64,000 nt of DNA from Hyphobacterium indicum (GCF_003129605.1 NZ_QBDX01000001.1:434001-498000); one strand, 5' to 3'. Counted from the first letter of the stretch, positions 37,959 to 47,547 are shown. Made by a program: numbers and translations. Notes: generated from the letters alone by a model not told the origin.

Positions 37959-40571
37959 ATGAATTTTGAAACCTATACGGACCGGGCACGGTCCATCATC
38001 CAGAATGCTCAGCAATCGGCTCTGGCCGCACGTCACCAGCAATTCACGCCGGAACATGTGCTTGCGGCACTGATGGACGATGAGGGCAGCCTGGCCGTCA
38101 ATCTCATCAAGGCTGCCGGGGGCAATCCGGCGCAGGTCCAGGATCTGACGGCAGAGGCGCTGAACCGCCTGCCCAAGGTCGAAGGCACCGGTGCCGGCCA
38201 GATCTATCTGGCACCGCAGACCGCCGAGGTCTTCAAGACGGCGGAGGAAGCGGCAAAGAAAGCCGGGGATCAGTATGTCTCGGCCGAGCGGCTGCTGCAG
38301 GCCCTGTCCATCGCCAAGGGAGCGCATGCCGCCGATATTCTGAAGACTGCGGGTACCACGCCGCAATCCCTCAATACCGCCATCAACGACATGCGCGCGG
38401 GCCGGACGGCGGACAGCCAGTCGGCGGAAGACAGCTATGAAGCTTTGAAGAAATATTCCCGCGACCTCACCGAGGCCGCCCGGGCCGGCAAGCTGGATCC
38501 GGTTATTGGCCGCGATGAGGAAATCCGCCGCGCTATCCAGGTTCTCTCCCGCCGCACCAAGAACAACCCCGTCCTCATCGGCGAGCCCGGCGTCGGCAAG
38601 ACCGCTATCGCAGAAGGTTTGGCGCTGCGCATCGTCAATGGTGACGTGCCCGAAGGCATCAAGGAGAAAAGACTCCTCGCTCTCGATATGGGTTCGCTCA
38701 TTGCGGGCGCGAAATACCGCGGCGAGTTCGAGGAGCGCCTGAAAGCCGTGCTTGGCGAGGTTGAGGCTGCGGGCGGCAATATCATCCTCTTCATTGATGA
38801 AATGCACACCCTTGTCGGGGCCGGAAAGACTGACGGGGCGATGGATGCCTCAAACCTCCTGAAGCCCGCCCTCGCACGGGGTGAATTGCACTGCATCGGC
38901 GCCACCACGCTGGATGAATACCGCAAGCATGTGGAAAAGGACGCCGCCCTGGCGCGGCGCTTCCAGCCGGTCTTTATCGGCGAACCGACGGTGGAGGACA
39001 CGATCTCCATCCTGCGCGGCCTCAAGGACAAGTATGAGGTCCACCACGGCGTGCGCATTTCCGACGGCGCGATTGTCGCCGCAGCGACGCTGTCCAACCG
39101 CTACATCACCGACCGCTTTCTCCCGGACAAGGCCATCGACCTGATGGACGAGGCCGCATCGCGCCTGCGCATGCAGGTCGATTCCAAGCCCGAGGAGCTC
39201 GACGAGATCGACCGCCGCATCATGCAGCTGAAGATCGAGGCCGAAGCGCTGAAAAAGGAAAAGGACGACGCCTCGAAAGCGCGGCTGGAAAAGCTGGGCA
39301 AGGAAATCGCCGAACTGTCCTCCAGGTCCGATGAAATCACCGCCGCTTGGCGCGCGGAAAAGGATAAGCTCGCCTCCTCGACCGAGGTCAAGGACCGCCT
39401 CGACCGCGCCCGCGCGGAACTTGCTGATGCCGAGCGCCGGGGCGATCTCGGCAAGGCATCCGAGCTGAAATACGGCATCATTCCAGAGCTTGAAGCCAAG
39501 GTGTCAGAATCCGACAATGCCGAGGACGGGGCGCTGGTGAAGGAAGTCGTCGATGAGGAACAGATTGCCGGCGTTGTCTCGCGCTGGACCGGTGTGCCGG
39601 TCGACAAGATGCTGGAAGGCGAGCGCGAGAAACTCCTGAAAATGGAGGACGCCCTGCGCGGCCGCGTCGTCGGGCAGGATGAAGCCCTGGCCGCTGTCTC
39701 CGACGCCGTCCGCCGGGCCCGCGCCGGTCTGCAGGATCCCGGACGCCCGATCGGCTCCTTCCTCTTCCTGGGCCCCACGGGCGTCGGCAAGACCGAGCTG
39801 ACCAAGACACTGGCCAATTTCCTGTTTGACGACGAACACGCCGTCACCCGTATGGACATGTCCGAATACATGGAGAAGCACTCCGTCGCCCGCCTCATCG
39901 GCGCACCGCCGGGTTATGTCGGTTATGATGAAGGCGGTGCCCTCACCGAGGCGGTCCGCCGCCGGCCCTATCAGGTCATCCTGTTTGACGAGATCGAGAA
40001 GGCGCACCCTGATGTCTTCAACGTGCTCCTGCAGGTGCTCGATGACGGCCGTCTGACCGACGGGCAGGGCCGCACGGTCGATTTCCGCAATACGCTGATC
40101 ATCATGACGTCGAATCTGGGGGCTGAATTCCTGATGCAGGCCGAGGATGTCGACGACGCCCGCGAGAGTGTCATGGGCGCTGTGCGGGCGCATTTCCGCC
40201 CGGAATTTCTCAACCGAGTGGACGAGATCATCCTCTTCCGCCGCCTCGCCGAAGAGCATATGGGGGCAATTGTCGACATCCAGATGAAGCGCCTCGCCAA
40301 ACTCCTCGCTGACCGCCGCATGACCATCGAGCTCGATGAGGCCGCCCGGACCTGGCTGGCCACAAAAGGCTTTGATCCGGCGTATGGCGCGCGGCCGCTG
40401 AAGCGCGTCATCCAGAAGGAGCTCCAGGACCCGCTCGCCCGGCTCTTGCTGGAGGGCGATCTGAAAGATGGCGATGCGATCAAGGTTTCTGCAGAAGGCG
40501 GGCATCTGGTGATCAACGGGCATGTCATTGCCCGTGAAGCCGCCGCCCCGCCGGATGTGATGGTGAACTGA
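37959..40571 (+). CDS. clpB: ATP-dependent disaggregase ClpB
   Basis: 870 residues. ClpB is a hexameric AAA+ machine that works with DnaK to rescue aggregated proteins. It has an N domain (1-145), AAA-1 with Walker A GEPGVGKT, a middle-domain coiled coil (about 405-525, [23 protein letters not shown]), and AAA-2 with Walker A GPTGVGKT and [32 protein letters not shown]. The end has the arginine-finger and sensor-2 GARPLKR. The M domain distinguishes ClpB from ClpA. It has its own RpoH promoter and terminator. Confidence 0.98.
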   Translation: MNFETYTDRARSIIQNAQQSALAARHQQFTPEHVLAALMDDEGSLAVNLIKAAGGNPAQVQDLTAEALNRLPKVEGTGAGQIYLAPQTAEVFKTAEEAAKKAGDQYVSAERLLQALSIAKGAHAADILKTAGTTPQSLNTAINDMRAGRTADSQSAEDSYEALKKYSRDLTEAARAGKLDPVIGRDEEIRRAIQVLSRRTKNNPVLIGEPGVGKTAIAEGLALRIVNGDVPEGIKEKRLLALDMGSLIAGAKYRGEFEERLKAVLGEVEAAGGNIILFIDEMHTLVGAGKTDGAMDASNLLKPALARGELHCIGATTLDEYRKHVEKDAALARRFQPVFIGEPTVEDTISILRGLKDKYEVHHGVRISDGAIVAAATLSNRYITDRFLPDKAIDLMDEAASRLRMQVDSKPEELDEIDRRIMQLKIEAEALKKEKDDASKARLEKLGKEIAELSSRSDEITAAWRAEKDKLASSTEVKDRLDRARAELADAERRGDLGKASELKYGIIPELEAKVSESDNAEDGALVKEVVDEEQIAGVVSRWTGVPVDKMLEGEREKLLKMEDALRGRVVGQDEALAAVSDAVRRARAGLQDPGRPIGSFLFLGPTGVGKTELTKTLANFLFDDEHAVTRMDMSEYMEKHSVARLIGAPPGYVGYDEGGALTEAVRRRPYQVILFDEIEKAHPDVFNVLLQVLDDGRLTDGQGRTVDFRNTLIIMTSNLGAEFLMQAEDVDDARESVMGAVRAHFRPEFLNRVDEIILFRRLAEEHMGAIVDIQMKRLAKLLADRRMTIELDEAARTWLATKGFDPAYGARPLKRVIQKELQDPLARLLLEGDLKDGDAIKVSAEGGHLVINGHVIAREAAAPPDVMVN

Positions 40572-40583
40572 TCGAGCGGACCA

Positions 40584-40618
40584 AAAGAGCCTGTGCCAAA
40601 AGACACAGGCTCTTTTTC
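40584..40618. terminator. bidirectional intrinsic terminator of clpB and the SnoaL-like gene
   Basis: AAGAGCCTGTG (40585-40595) pairs with CACAGGCTCTT (40604-40614), an 11-bp stem with an 8-nt loop, and TTTTTCT follows. On the other strand an A-rich stretch allows termination of the leftward gene that stops at 40618. Shared by convergent genes. Confidence 0.92.
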
Positions 40619-41046
40619 TATCCGGCATTCGCCTGAAGCTGCATGAACACGCCCAGCCGGTCGCAGACTTGCCAATGGCCGTTGAGCCGCAAACCCTCAA
40701 AACCATAGACCGTCAGCCCCGTCATCTTGATGACCTTGCCGCTGGCGGTGAAGCCGGAAACGTCGCCCAGATGGGTCCCTTTCCAATGCCAGGATACGGC
40801 GACTTCATCCCCGTCCGCCAATATCGAGACCGGCGTGAAAGCCTGATCCGGAAAAGGCGCGCGAGAGGTTTCGATGCGGTGCCGGAAACCGGCATGATCC
40901 AGTGTCTGCCCATGCCAGGGGTCACCGGGGTCATTGCGGATCACATATTGCGGTGCAATGAAGTCCGGAATCGCGTCGTATTCACCGCCACTCCAGATCC
41001 GGTCTAGAAATTCGGTCAGCCGGGCTTTGCGTTGTGCATCTTGCAT
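40618..41046 (-). CDS. SnoaL-like ester cyclase family protein
   Basis: 142 residues of the NTF2-like superfamily, with an initial helix (ARLTEFLDRIWSGGEYDAIPDFIAPQYVIRNDP), then HGQTLDHAGFRHRIETSRAPFPD and a beta sheet (VAVSWHWKGTHLGDVSG, HWQVCDRLGVFMQL). This is typical of SnoaL-like polyketide cyclases/ester cyclases and related small-molecule binders. The substrate is unknown. The start at ATG 41046 overlaps the upstream stop by one base (TGATG). It is coupled to the Glyoxalase_8-type gene. Confidence 0.8.
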   Translation of the reverse strand: MQDAQRKARLTEFLDRIWSGGEYDAIPDFIAPQYVIRNDPGDPWHGQTLDHAGFRHRIETSRAPFPDQAFTPVSILADGDEVAVSWHWKGTHLGDVSGFTASGKVIKMTGLTVYGFEGLRLNGHWQVCDRLGVFMQLQANAG

Positions 41047-41498
41047 CACACCGTCTCCCGCATGTTCAACCGCAAATGCGGTTCGCCATCAGAGGTGCGG
41101 GTCACCGTCGAACCATCCGGCCTGATCGTCGCCTGAATACGCTTTCGATAAGCCGAAAAGCTGTCGAACTTTACGACATCGACCGCTTCGTCGAGATCGA
41201 GCGAAATCCGCAGATAGCCATCATCTGCCAGCGTCTGCAGGCTGAGGATACGGGCCTTGAAGGGCTGGCCCAGATAAAGGCCGGACACATTCTGGCCGAC
41301 CGCCAATGGCACCGGCGGACGGTTTCCGGCGGCAGCATGAAGCGTGTTCCAGTCGCGATAGCCTAATTGCCTGGCAACCAGCTCCAGTGCTTCGCCATGC
41401 TTGATGAAATCGCCGTCTTCCGCGAGCGCGCTTCGCAGTCGTCTGGCTTGCGCTTTCAGCGCTTCAAGTGAGGGCAGGGATTGGGCAGGGGGCATCAT
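41046..41498 (-). CDS. glyoxalase superfamily (Glyoxalase_8-type) protein
   Basis: About 150 residues. The N-terminal part LKAQARRLRSALAEDGDFIKHGEALELVARQLGYRDWNTLHAA matches the domain at the N-terminus of proteins annotated as Glyoxalase_8/glyoxalase superfamily. The rest (VSGLYLGQPFKARILSLQTL, DEAVDVVKFDSFSAYRKRI) is a small beta domain. I chose ATG 41498 because AAGGA lies 6 nt upstream; the longer frame from 41666 has no ribosome site. It is coupled to the SnoaL-like gene. Function unknown. Confidence 0.78.
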   Translation of the reverse strand: MMPPAQSLPSLEALKAQARRLRSALAEDGDFIKHGEALELVARQLGYRDWNTLHAAAGNRPPVPLAVGQNVSGLYLGQPFKARILSLQTLADDGYLRISLDLDEAVDVVKFDSFSAYRKRIQATIRPDGSTVTRTSDGEPHLRLNMRETV

Positions 41499-41675
41499 AT
41501 CGATCCTTGTCAGGATCCCGAACATTTTGAAGGGGGCTCGCATTGCCTTCATTCCGGGATCTTTCAAGAAACCGAAAATAAAATTCGAGAGGCTTTCACC
41601 AGAGACAAGAGTCCTGCGAACGGCCGGCAGCCTTGGCCGGCGGGCTGAATACGTCCGCCCGGCCAAGGCGTCAAG

Positions 41676-42557
41676 TTATTCCTCCGGTGCACGGCGCATG
41701 ATACGCCGTCTTGGATTGGCCGGCTCGGCGGTTCCGCTGATGGCGAAACGCTGTTCGCTCCAGTCGATCTCCAGATAGAGCCCGCGGAGGGCACCAGAGC
41801 CCATATTGGCAAAGGGCAGGGGAAAGCCGGTTATATCCGAGAGCGGGATTTCCGCATCGCCGACGCGGGCAACAGCATCGATGGGGGCACCCATGATCTG
41901 CATTACACGATCAATAGTGCGGGCTTCGCCTACCACTTGCAGGGGGCCAGCCAGTGGCAGGTCATCAATGCGGTCCTTGGGAAAGTTCAGAACCGACGGA
42001 TTACCGGTATCTATATGCACCGGCACAGTTACATCGCCAATCGTCAGCGGTATCTCGATGATCGGCGCAGTGGCAGAAAAATCCATCCAGCTCGCACCCT
42101 CGCCATGATGCATTGCGCCGCCAATCTCGACCCGGTTTCTGGAGAAGTCGAATGCTACGCGGCCATGACCGGCGAACGCATTCGGACCGATGACGCCGAC
42201 ACTGCCCATCTGGCCCGGATCCCCGAAATCGATAATGATCGAACGGATATTGCCGGCTTGCGCCCCGCCGAGATCAACGCTTTCCAACATAGTGTATTCG
42301 ACCTCGACGGGTTCGCCGCCAGCCGGGCTGCCAACCTGCCCCGTGCCGGTAATTTCCAATCCTAATTCCTCGACCATGTCAGATCGGATCATGGCACCGC
42401 TCGCGCCGGTATCGAATACAAAGGGGTAAGGGCCCTGGCCATTGACGGTCAGTTCAATGACCGGTCTTCCGCTGGACAAGTCGAACGGGATGCTGTGTGT
42501 GGGGTCATCGGCGGCGCTGATCGCCAAGCCTGTGACTGCTAGGAAGGTTGATATCAT
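41676..42557 (-). CDS. retropepsin-like aspartic protease, periplasmic
   Basis: 293 residues. A short signal sequence (MISTFLAVTGLAISAAD) is followed by two aspartyl-protease-like half-domains, FVFDTGASGAMI (first Asp near 49) and VHIDTGNPSVLN (second near 183). In layout it resembles the other retropepsin-like gene at 31978-33087 but lacks a PDZ domain. It ends basic (RRRIMRRAPEE). Its start diverges from a PadR-type regulator, with a 17-bp perfect palindrome between them, which suggests it is the controlled gene. Substrate unknown. Confidence 0.83.
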   Translation of the reverse strand: MISTFLAVTGLAISAADDPTHSIPFDLSSGRPVIELTVNGQGPYPFVFDTGASGAMIRSDMVEELGLEITGTGQVGSPAGGEPVEVEYTMLESVDLGGAQAGNIRSIIIDFGDPGQMGSVGVIGPNAFAGHGRVAFDFSRNRVEIGGAMHHGEGASWMDFSATAPIIEIPLTIGDVTVPVHIDTGNPSVLNFPKDRIDDLPLAGPLQVVGEARTIDRVMQIMGAPIDAVARVGDAEIPLSDITGFPLPFANMGSGALRGLYLEIDWSEQRFAISGTAEPANPRRRIMRRAPEE

Positions 42558-42570
42558 CGGTAGACCTCAA

Positions 42571-42587
42571 TATTACGAATCGTAATA
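42571..42587. promoter_or_regulatory. perfect 17-bp palindrome, probable PadR operator
   Basis: TATTACGA-A-TCGTAATA is an 8-1-8 perfect inverted repeat in the 68-bp gap between the divergent retropepsin-like gene (start 42557) and the PadR-type gene (start 42626). It is AT-rich against a GC-rich background, and sits where a repressor would cover both promoters. PadR family proteins commonly bind such palindromes and control themselves and a neighbour. The link to this regulator is inferred. Confidence 0.7.
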
Positions 42588-42625
42588 ACCGTGTCTGATA
42601 AACTCCGATCTGGAAAGTGAAATTT

Positions 42626-43123
42626 ATGTTATCGACACCGCCATTAACTGAGCTGGAGGGCGCCGCACTGGCTTTGATAAAGCGTGAAACCGCTCTAACG
42701 GCCTATGAGATCAAGGAAGGATTTCGTCGATCGCCCTCATCCTACTGGTCGGGCAGTGCCGGGGCCGTGTATCCGATGATGAAACGGCTTGAAGGCGCGG
42801 GGCTGGTAGTGTCGTTGGATGAATCCAATTCTCGCCGGCCGAGAAAAGTATTCCGCCTGACAAACGGAGGCGAGGCTGCCCTGCGGTCATGGCTGATCGA
42901 CGAGGAAAGGGCGGCAGATGCCGGTTATGACCCACTGCGCACACGTCTGCCGTTTCTGGTTCACGTCGAGCGACGTGCAGCGCGGGAACTTCTCGATAGT
43001 GTTGAAGCGCGAACACGCGAGATGCCGGCACCATCAGAAGACAGGCATGCTGCATTGGTCCATGAAAGCTGGCGCGTCATGCGTCTGGCCTGGATCGCCG
43101 AGCTCAAGTGCCAGTTTGGCTGA
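42626..43123 (+). CDS. PadR family transcriptional regulator
   Basis: About 165 residues. A winged helix-turn-helix lies in the first 80 residues (LTELEGAALALIKRE...TAYEIKEGFRRSPSSYWSGSAGAVYPMMKRLEGAGLV), with the SAGAVYPMMKRLE recognition helix typical of PadR. A C-terminal helical part (VEARTREM...HESWRVMRLAWIAELK) matches the PadR dimerisation region (PadR_C/Vir_act). It is likely an effector-responsive repressor. ATG 42626 has GGAAAG upstream. It diverges from the retropepsin-like gene across a palindrome and stops right against the M23 gene end. Confidence 0.88.
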   Translation: MLSTPPLTELEGAALALIKRETALTAYEIKEGFRRSPSSYWSGSAGAVYPMMKRLEGAGLVVSLDESNSRRPRKVFRLTNGGEAALRSWLIDEERAADAGYDPLRTRLPFLVHVERRAARELLDSVEARTREMPAPSEDRHAALVHESWRVMRLAWIAELKCQFG

Positions 43124-44599
43124 TTACTGCGCGCCTTCGTGATTTTGAGCCGATACGATGCGGGACGCTGCGACATCACCGATCTCGGCCGCATTACGGG
43201 CGCTGTCGCGGATGGCAATGATGCGGTCGCGTTCAGCTTCGAACAACGGGATTTCTTCCGATTCCAGCGTTCGGCCGGTAGGCAGGTCCAGCGCCATCGG
43301 GTTCACCGACGTGCCGTTGTGATGGACTTCATAATGAAGGTGCGGGCCGGTCGATCGGCCGGTCGTGCCGACATAGCCGATAATCTGTCCCTGCTGCACA
43401 CGGGCACCCGCCGTGATCCCGCGCGCAAAGCCCTGCATATGGGCATAGGCGGTCTGGAATCCATTCGTATGCCGGATCCGCACATAGTTTCCGAAGGAAC
43501 CAAAACGGTCAGCGCGCTCAACCACGCCATAGCCGGCGGCGAAGATCGGCGTCCCCCGGGGCGCGGCAAAGTCGGTACCGCGGTGCAGGCGGTTATATCC
43601 CAGCACCGGGTGGCGCCGCATTCCATAGTGCGACGAGAGCCGCGCGCCATTGATGGGCGTCATCATCAACAGGCGCTGGGCGCTTTCGCCGTCCGCGTTG
43701 AAATAGGCAATCTGCCCGTCAGCGGATTCATAGCGGTAATATTCCAGCGGATCGCCGCGTCCGGCATACATGACATAAAGGATATCGCCCGTGCGCATGA
43801 CATTGCCGTCTGAATCCAGGAAGCGCTCGAAAACCACGTCAAAGCGGTCGCCCTCGCGGATGGAGCGCTGGAAGTCGACGGCATAGGCGAGAATTCCGGC
43901 GAGCTCGACCACGATACGGTCCGTGGCACCGGCGGCGAGTGAATCGACATAGAGGCTGGTCGTGATGGAGCCTGACGAGCGCACAAGTTCGCGTTCGAAT
44001 TCGGCCGTCATTTCCCGCGCCCGGTAGGACCCGTCTTCCAGCCGTGACACGGTGATCGAGCGTTCGATATCGGGGCGGAAGGAAAACCCGGCAAGGCGGG
44101 GTCCGCCCTCTTGCTCTGCGGTGGTCCGCGGCGTTTCCAGATAGACTGTAATTTCCTGTCCAGCCCGCAGGCGGCGGACTTCAAAAACCGGATCAAGGGA
44201 ATTGACGGCGCGGGCGACATCCCCGCCCGCGGCACCGGTATCATTGAGGACACCGGCCAGCGTGCCACCACTGGGCACGGTCGCCAGGATTGTCTGCGTA
44301 TCCAGGGGACAGGCCACACAATCGGTGTAGAAGGCGGCATGTTCCAGATCGCGAAGGTTTTCAACCGGCGTGATTGTGTATTCCGGGGCGTTTCTGACCA
44401 GATCAATGGATTGGTTTTCGGCAGCTGCTTGTGCCGCGAGCGTGTCCGGAGGCTGTGCAGCACCAGCACTTCCATCCCCGCCAACCCGGCTGAAGATCAA
44501 TGCAATCAACAGGATGAGTGAAAGCACAATACTCGCGATGATCGCCGCGGACCGGCGGCGAACAGCATCAAGGGAACGTACATCAAAACCGGACATCAC
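43124..44599 (-). CDS. M23 family metallopeptidase, membrane-anchored
   Basis: 491 residues. It has a basic N-terminus, a transmembrane helix (about 18-40, IIASIVLSLILLIALIFS) and a large middle region with two or more degenerate LysM-like/SH3-like stretches. The M23 (LytM) zinc peptidase domain (about 320-440) carries LHRGTDFAAPRGTPIFAAG (His and Asp ligands) and TGPHLHYEVHHNG (HxH). Intact metal ligands suggest a true glycyl/DD-endopeptidase that cuts peptidoglycan. The gene diverges from chpT; its stop abuts the PadR stop. Related Caulobacter LytM factors act in division and envelope growth. Confidence 0.88.
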   Translation of the reverse strand: MMSGFDVRSLDAVRRRSAAIIASIVLSLILLIALIFSRVGGDGSAGAAQPPDTLAAQAAAENQSIDLVRNAPEYTITPVENLRDLEHAAFYTDCVACPLDTQTILATVPSGGTLAGVLNDTGAAGGDVARAVNSLDPVFEVRRLRAGQEITVYLETPRTTAEQEGGPRLAGFSFRPDIERSITVSRLEDGSYRAREMTAEFERELVRSSGSITTSLYVDSLAAGATDRIVVELAGILAYAVDFQRSIREGDRFDVVFERFLDSDGNVMRTGDILYVMYAGRGDPLEYYRYESADGQIAYFNADGESAQRLLMMTPINGARLSSHYGMRRHPVLGYNRLHRGTDFAAPRGTPIFAAGYGVVERADRFGSFGNYVRIRHTNGFQTAYAHMQGFARGITAGARVQQGQIIGYVGTTGRSTGPHLHYEVHHNGTSVNPMALDLPTGRTLESEEIPLFEAERDRIIAIRDSARNAAEIGDVAASRIVSAQNHEGAQ

Positions 44600-44605
44600 T
44601 GGCCT

Positions 44606-44621
44606 TTAATGGATAGCTAAC
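44606..44621. promoter_or_regulatory. CtrA-box-like motif upstream of chpT
   Basis: TTAA-TGGATAG-CTAAC fits TTAA-N7-TTAAC with one mismatch. It lies between the M23 start (44599) and chpT (44790), in a 190-bp gap that holds no other gene. Because ChpT feeds phosphate to CtrA, an autoregulatory loop is plausible (inference). Confidence 0.5.
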
Positions 44622-44789
44622 TTGCTTCGTTCAACGATTAGCAAGAACCGCGCCCGCGGCGGGTTCATACAGTCAGTTTCCAACGCGGGCACCACAATGA
44701 CGTGACGTAAGGAAGTTGCCAAGAGCTTACTGACAGTGAGAATTTTCAGGGTCAGGACTTCGCGGCAGAATCATGTATCAGGATAACAC

Positions 44790-45464
44790 ATGACCCAGAT
44801 CAAACCCGCCGAACTTGCCCCCGAACAAATGGCCGCGCTGTTGTGCGCCCGTCTCTGCCACGACCTTGTCAGCCCGGTTTCGGCCATGGGCATGGCCTTC
44901 AGCGTGCTCGATGACGAGGATGCCGACTCCATGCGCGAGGATGCCATCGAGCTGGTGCGCGAAAATGCCCGGCAGGCCGAGGCCAAGCTGGAATTTGCCC
45001 GCATCGCCTTTGGCGCAGCGGGATCGGCACCGGGGATCATGGAATCCGATGAGCTTAAGCGCCTGGCAGAGAACTACTTCTCCACTCTGCGTCCGGACCT
45101 CGTCTGGAAAGTCAGTGCGCGTGGGCTGGAGAAAACCGCCGCCCGCCTTCTGCTCAATCTGTGCATGACGGCTGCGACATCCGCTGCGCGCGGCGGAACG
45201 GTCACGGTCGAAGCCAATGATGACGGAGCAGGGGGTGTACGCCTGCACCTGGTTGCGGAAGGCCCGAAAGCGGACCTCAAGCCGGACTTTGAAGGCGCGC
45301 TGGAAGGTCACGAGCCCGAGGACGGTTTCAATGGCCGCTCCATCCAGCCCTATTACACCGGTCTGATCGCCCGCTCGGCGGGGGGGCGCGTCACCGCGCA
45401 AAAAAGCGAGGACCGGGTGGAATTCGTTGCGCTTGTGGCTCCGAAAGCCTCGCTCGCAGCCTGA
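44790..45464 (+). CDS. chpT: histidine phosphotransferase ChpT
   Basis: 224 residues. ChpT is the relay protein that carries phosphate from CckA to CtrA and CpdR. The phospho-accepting region is LLCARLCHDLVSPVSAMGMAF with His24, followed by a degenerate HATPase-like C-terminal domain (AARGGTVTVEANDDG, HLVAEGP). The domain order matches the ChpT family. The three-gene row chpT - CheY-like - CheR is conserved with Caulobacter (recollection). A CtrA-like box lies upstream. Here ctrA itself is only two genes away, which is tighter than in Caulobacter. Confidence 0.93.
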   Translation: MTQIKPAELAPEQMAALLCARLCHDLVSPVSAMGMAFSVLDDEDADSMREDAIELVRENARQAEAKLEFARIAFGAAGSAPGIMESDELKRLAENYFSTLRPDLVWKVSARGLEKTAARLLLNLCMTAATSAARGGTVTVEANDDGAGGVRLHLVAEGPKADLKPDFEGALEGHEPEDGFNGRSIQPYYTGLIARSAGGRVTAQKSEDRVEFVALVAPKASLAA

Positions 45465-45544
45465 TCTCTCAAACCCCTGTTAACCAAAACGGGTGACGAT
45501 TCTTCTCCAGACGCCTGTTCGTGCGTCAGGGAGAGAAGAGCGAC

Positions 45545-45916
45545 ATGAAAACCTGCCTTGTCGTCGACGATAGCCGGGTGATCCGCAAGGTCGCCCGCCG
45601 GATCATCGAAGGGTTCAAATTCCAGTGTGATGAAGCGGCAGACGGCGCAGAAGCGCTGGCCTATTGCCGCAACAGGATGCCGGACGCCATTCTGCTTGAC
45701 CGCAACATGCCGGTCATGAACGGCATCGATTTCGTCAAGGCGCTGCGCCAGGAACCGGACGGCAGTCAGCCCATCGTGGTCTTCTGTACGACCGAAAATG
45801 ATGTGCCCTCGATCACCGAAGCGCTGCGCGCCGGGGTCGACGAATACATCATGAAGCCCTTCGACACCGACATTGTGCAGTCGAAATTCCAGCAAGTCGG
45901 CCTGATCGGGGAATAG
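45545..45916 (+). CDS. CheY-like single-domain response regulator
   Basis: 123 residues, a lone receiver domain. Asp8 and Asp9 (VVDDSR), phospho-acceptor Asp52 (LLDRNMPVMNG), the Thr pair in FCTTEND and Lys in YIMKPFD are all present. It sits between chpT and a cheR-like gene, the order of the Caulobacter chpT-cheYIII-cheRIII cluster (recollection). It may act in motility or surface sensing rather than chemotaxis proper. I chose ATG 45545 because GGGAGAGAAGAG lies just upstream; the longer GTG start is not needed. The upstream gap holds a TTAAC half-site near 45482. Confidence 0.9.
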   Translation: MKTCLVVDDSRVIRKVARRIIEGFKFQCDEAADGAEALAYCRNRMPDAILLDRNMPVMNGIDFVKALRQEPDGSQPIVVFCTTENDVPSITEALRAGVDEYIMKPFDTDIVQSKFQQVGLIGE

Positions 45917-45920
45917 CGCC

Positions 45921-46757
45921 ATGTTGGACACAGCCGCCATCAACACCATTTCCGCTGAAGCGCGCCGCCGCGCCGGCATCGCCATCCCGCAGGCCCAGAC
46001 CTATCTGGTCGAGGCCCGCCTGGCACCGGTCGCGCGGTCGGAAGGCTATGACAGCCAGGCCGACCTTGTCCGCGCCCTGGAAAGCACGAGGGATGACCGC
46101 CTCTGGCGGCGCGTGGTGGAAAGCCTGGCCGATCACGAGACCTGGTTTTTCCGCAATCCGGCCCCGCTTGACCATTTCATGTCCGACATTCTGCCGGTGC
46201 TGGCGCGGGTCAAGGCGCGCAAGGCCCCGATCCGCATCCTCAGCGCCGGGTGCGGCACCGGACAGGAAGTCTGGTCGCTCGCCATGCTGATGGAAGAGCA
46301 GAAAGCCCGCCTGGGTGCCATGGATATCGAGATTATCGGCACCGATATATCCCGCCGCGCCATCGAGCGCGCGCAGTCCGCGGCCTATTCCCAGTTCGAG
46401 GTTCAGCGCGGCCTCTCCATCCAGCGTCTGATCGAGCATTTCGAACCCTATGGACAGCAATGGGTGCTGAAAGACTCGGTCAAGCGCTGGGCCCGGTTCG
46501 AACGCGATAACCTCTTGAAACCATCAGAGAGTCTGGGCGAATTTGACATCATATTCTGCCGCAATGTGCTCTCGGGCATGACCCCGGATGCCCGCCGCCA
46601 CACCTTGCGGATGCTGGCCGAGCGCTCCGGCCCGGCCGGATATCTGGTGCTGGGGCAGGGGGAAACGATTTCCGGTGCCGGTGAGCTTTATCGCTCCCTG
46701 TCGGGCATCAAGGGAGTCTATGCCCGAACCATGGAGGTGGCCCGGCAGGCCGCCTGA
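45921..46757 (+). CDS. CheR-type protein-glutamate methyltransferase
   Basis: 278 residues. An N-terminal helical CheR_N part is followed by DHETWFFR (71-78), the SAM-binding LSAGCGTGQEVWSLA (108-122), GTDIS, and the CheR-typical FDIIFCRNVL. CheR methylates glutamates of chemoreceptors. There is no C-terminal extension, so it is a simple CheR. It starts 5 bp after the CheY-like stop. No receptor or CheA gene lies in the window, so its partner is elsewhere or its role is different (as for cheRIII of Caulobacter). Confidence 0.9.
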   Translation: MLDTAAINTISAEARRRAGIAIPQAQTYLVEARLAPVARSEGYDSQADLVRALESTRDDRLWRRVVESLADHETWFFRNPAPLDHFMSDILPVLARVKARKAPIRILSAGCGTGQEVWSLAMLMEEQKARLGAMDIEIIGTDISRRAIERAQSAAYSQFEVQRGLSIQRLIEHFEPYGQQWVLKDSVKRWARFERDNLLKPSESLGEFDIIFCRNVLSGMTPDARRHTLRMLAERSGPAGYLVLGQGETISGAGELYRSLSGIKGVYARTMEVARQAA

Positions 46758-46789
46758 AAGTGACAGCCCCCGGGTAAAGAATTCAGACA

Positions 46790-46821
46790 AAGAAAAAGCC
46801 CGGAGCGGGGGCGCCAGGCTT
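46790..46821 (-). terminator. possible terminator between cheR and ctrA
   Basis: On the minus strand AAGCC and GGCTT flank a GC-rich loop and are followed by TTTTCTTTG, beyond the ctrA stop at 46852. The stem is only about 5-7 bp, so confidence is modest. Confidence 0.45.
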
Positions 46822-46851
46822 GTCCTTGAGTTTGGTAAGAGGAGAGGCGGG

Positions 46852-47547
46852 TTACGCCACGTCCTTCTGCTCGACCGGGTCGCGCAGCACATAGCCCCGT
46901 CCCCAGACGGTTTCGATGTGATGCTGTCCGCCAGTGGCAGCCGCCAGTTTCTTGCGCAGCTTGCAGATGAAGACGTCAATAATCTTCAATTCCGGCTCGT
47001 CCATCCCGCCATAAAGGTGGTTCAGGAACATTTCCTTGGTCAGCGTATTGCCCTTGCGCAGCGAGAGCAGTTCCAGCATCTGGTATTCCTTGCCGGTGAG
47101 GTGAACGCGATGTCCGTCCACTTCCACGGTCTTGGCGTCCAGATTGACGCCGATATCGCCGGTCTTGATGATCGACTGGGCATGACCTTTCGAGCGGCGG
47201 ACAATGGCGTGGATGCGCGCCACCATCTCGTCCTTGTGGAACGGCTTGGTCATGTAATCATCGGCGCCGCAGCCGAGGCCGCGCACCTTGTTGTCGATGT
47301 CGGCATTGCCGGTGAGGATGAGGATCGGCGTGTCGATCTTCGCCATCCGCAATGTCTTCAGCACGTCAAAGCCGGGCATGTCCGGCAAATTCAGGTCCAG
47401 AAGAATGATGTCGTAATCATAGAGTTTGCCGAGATCGACACCCTCTTCCCCCAGATCCGTCGTATAGACATTGAAGCCTTCCGACTTGAGCATCAGATCG
47501 ATGGATTGCGCTGTCGCGCGATCGTCTTCAATCAGCAAAACCCGCAT
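46852..47547 (-). CDS. ctrA: cell cycle response regulator CtrA
   Basis: 231 residues. It has a receiver domain with phospho-acceptor Asp51 ([12 protein letters not shown]) and Asp7/Asp8, and an OmpR/PhoB-type winged helix DNA-binding domain ending with [11 protein letters not shown]. The [30 protein letters not shown] segment is the CtrA fingerprint. CtrA is the master regulator of the alphaproteobacterial cell cycle: it silences the origin and drives flagellar, pilus and division genes. The C-terminus is DVA; in Caulobacter a C-terminal AA is the ClpXP signal, so the last residues are slightly different. It is convergent with cheR and divergent from a secreted orphan. Confidence 0.97.
   Translation of the reverse strand: MRVLLIEDDRATAQSIDLMLKSEGFNVYTTDLGEEGVDLGKLYDYDIILLDLNLPDMPGFDVLKTLRMAKIDTPILILTGNADIDNKVRGLGCGADDYMTKPFHKDEMVARIHAIVRRSKGHAQSIIKTGDIGVNLDAKTVEVDGHRVHLTGKEYQMLELLSLRKGNTLTKEMFLNHLYGGMDEPELKIIDVFICKLRKKLAAATGGQHHIETVWGRGYVLRDPVEQKDVA

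Noticed and set aside
44642-44789. Small gene between the M23 peptidase and chpT
   Set aside because: No frame with a ribosome site and reasonable codon use; apart from the CtrA-like box nothing was seen.
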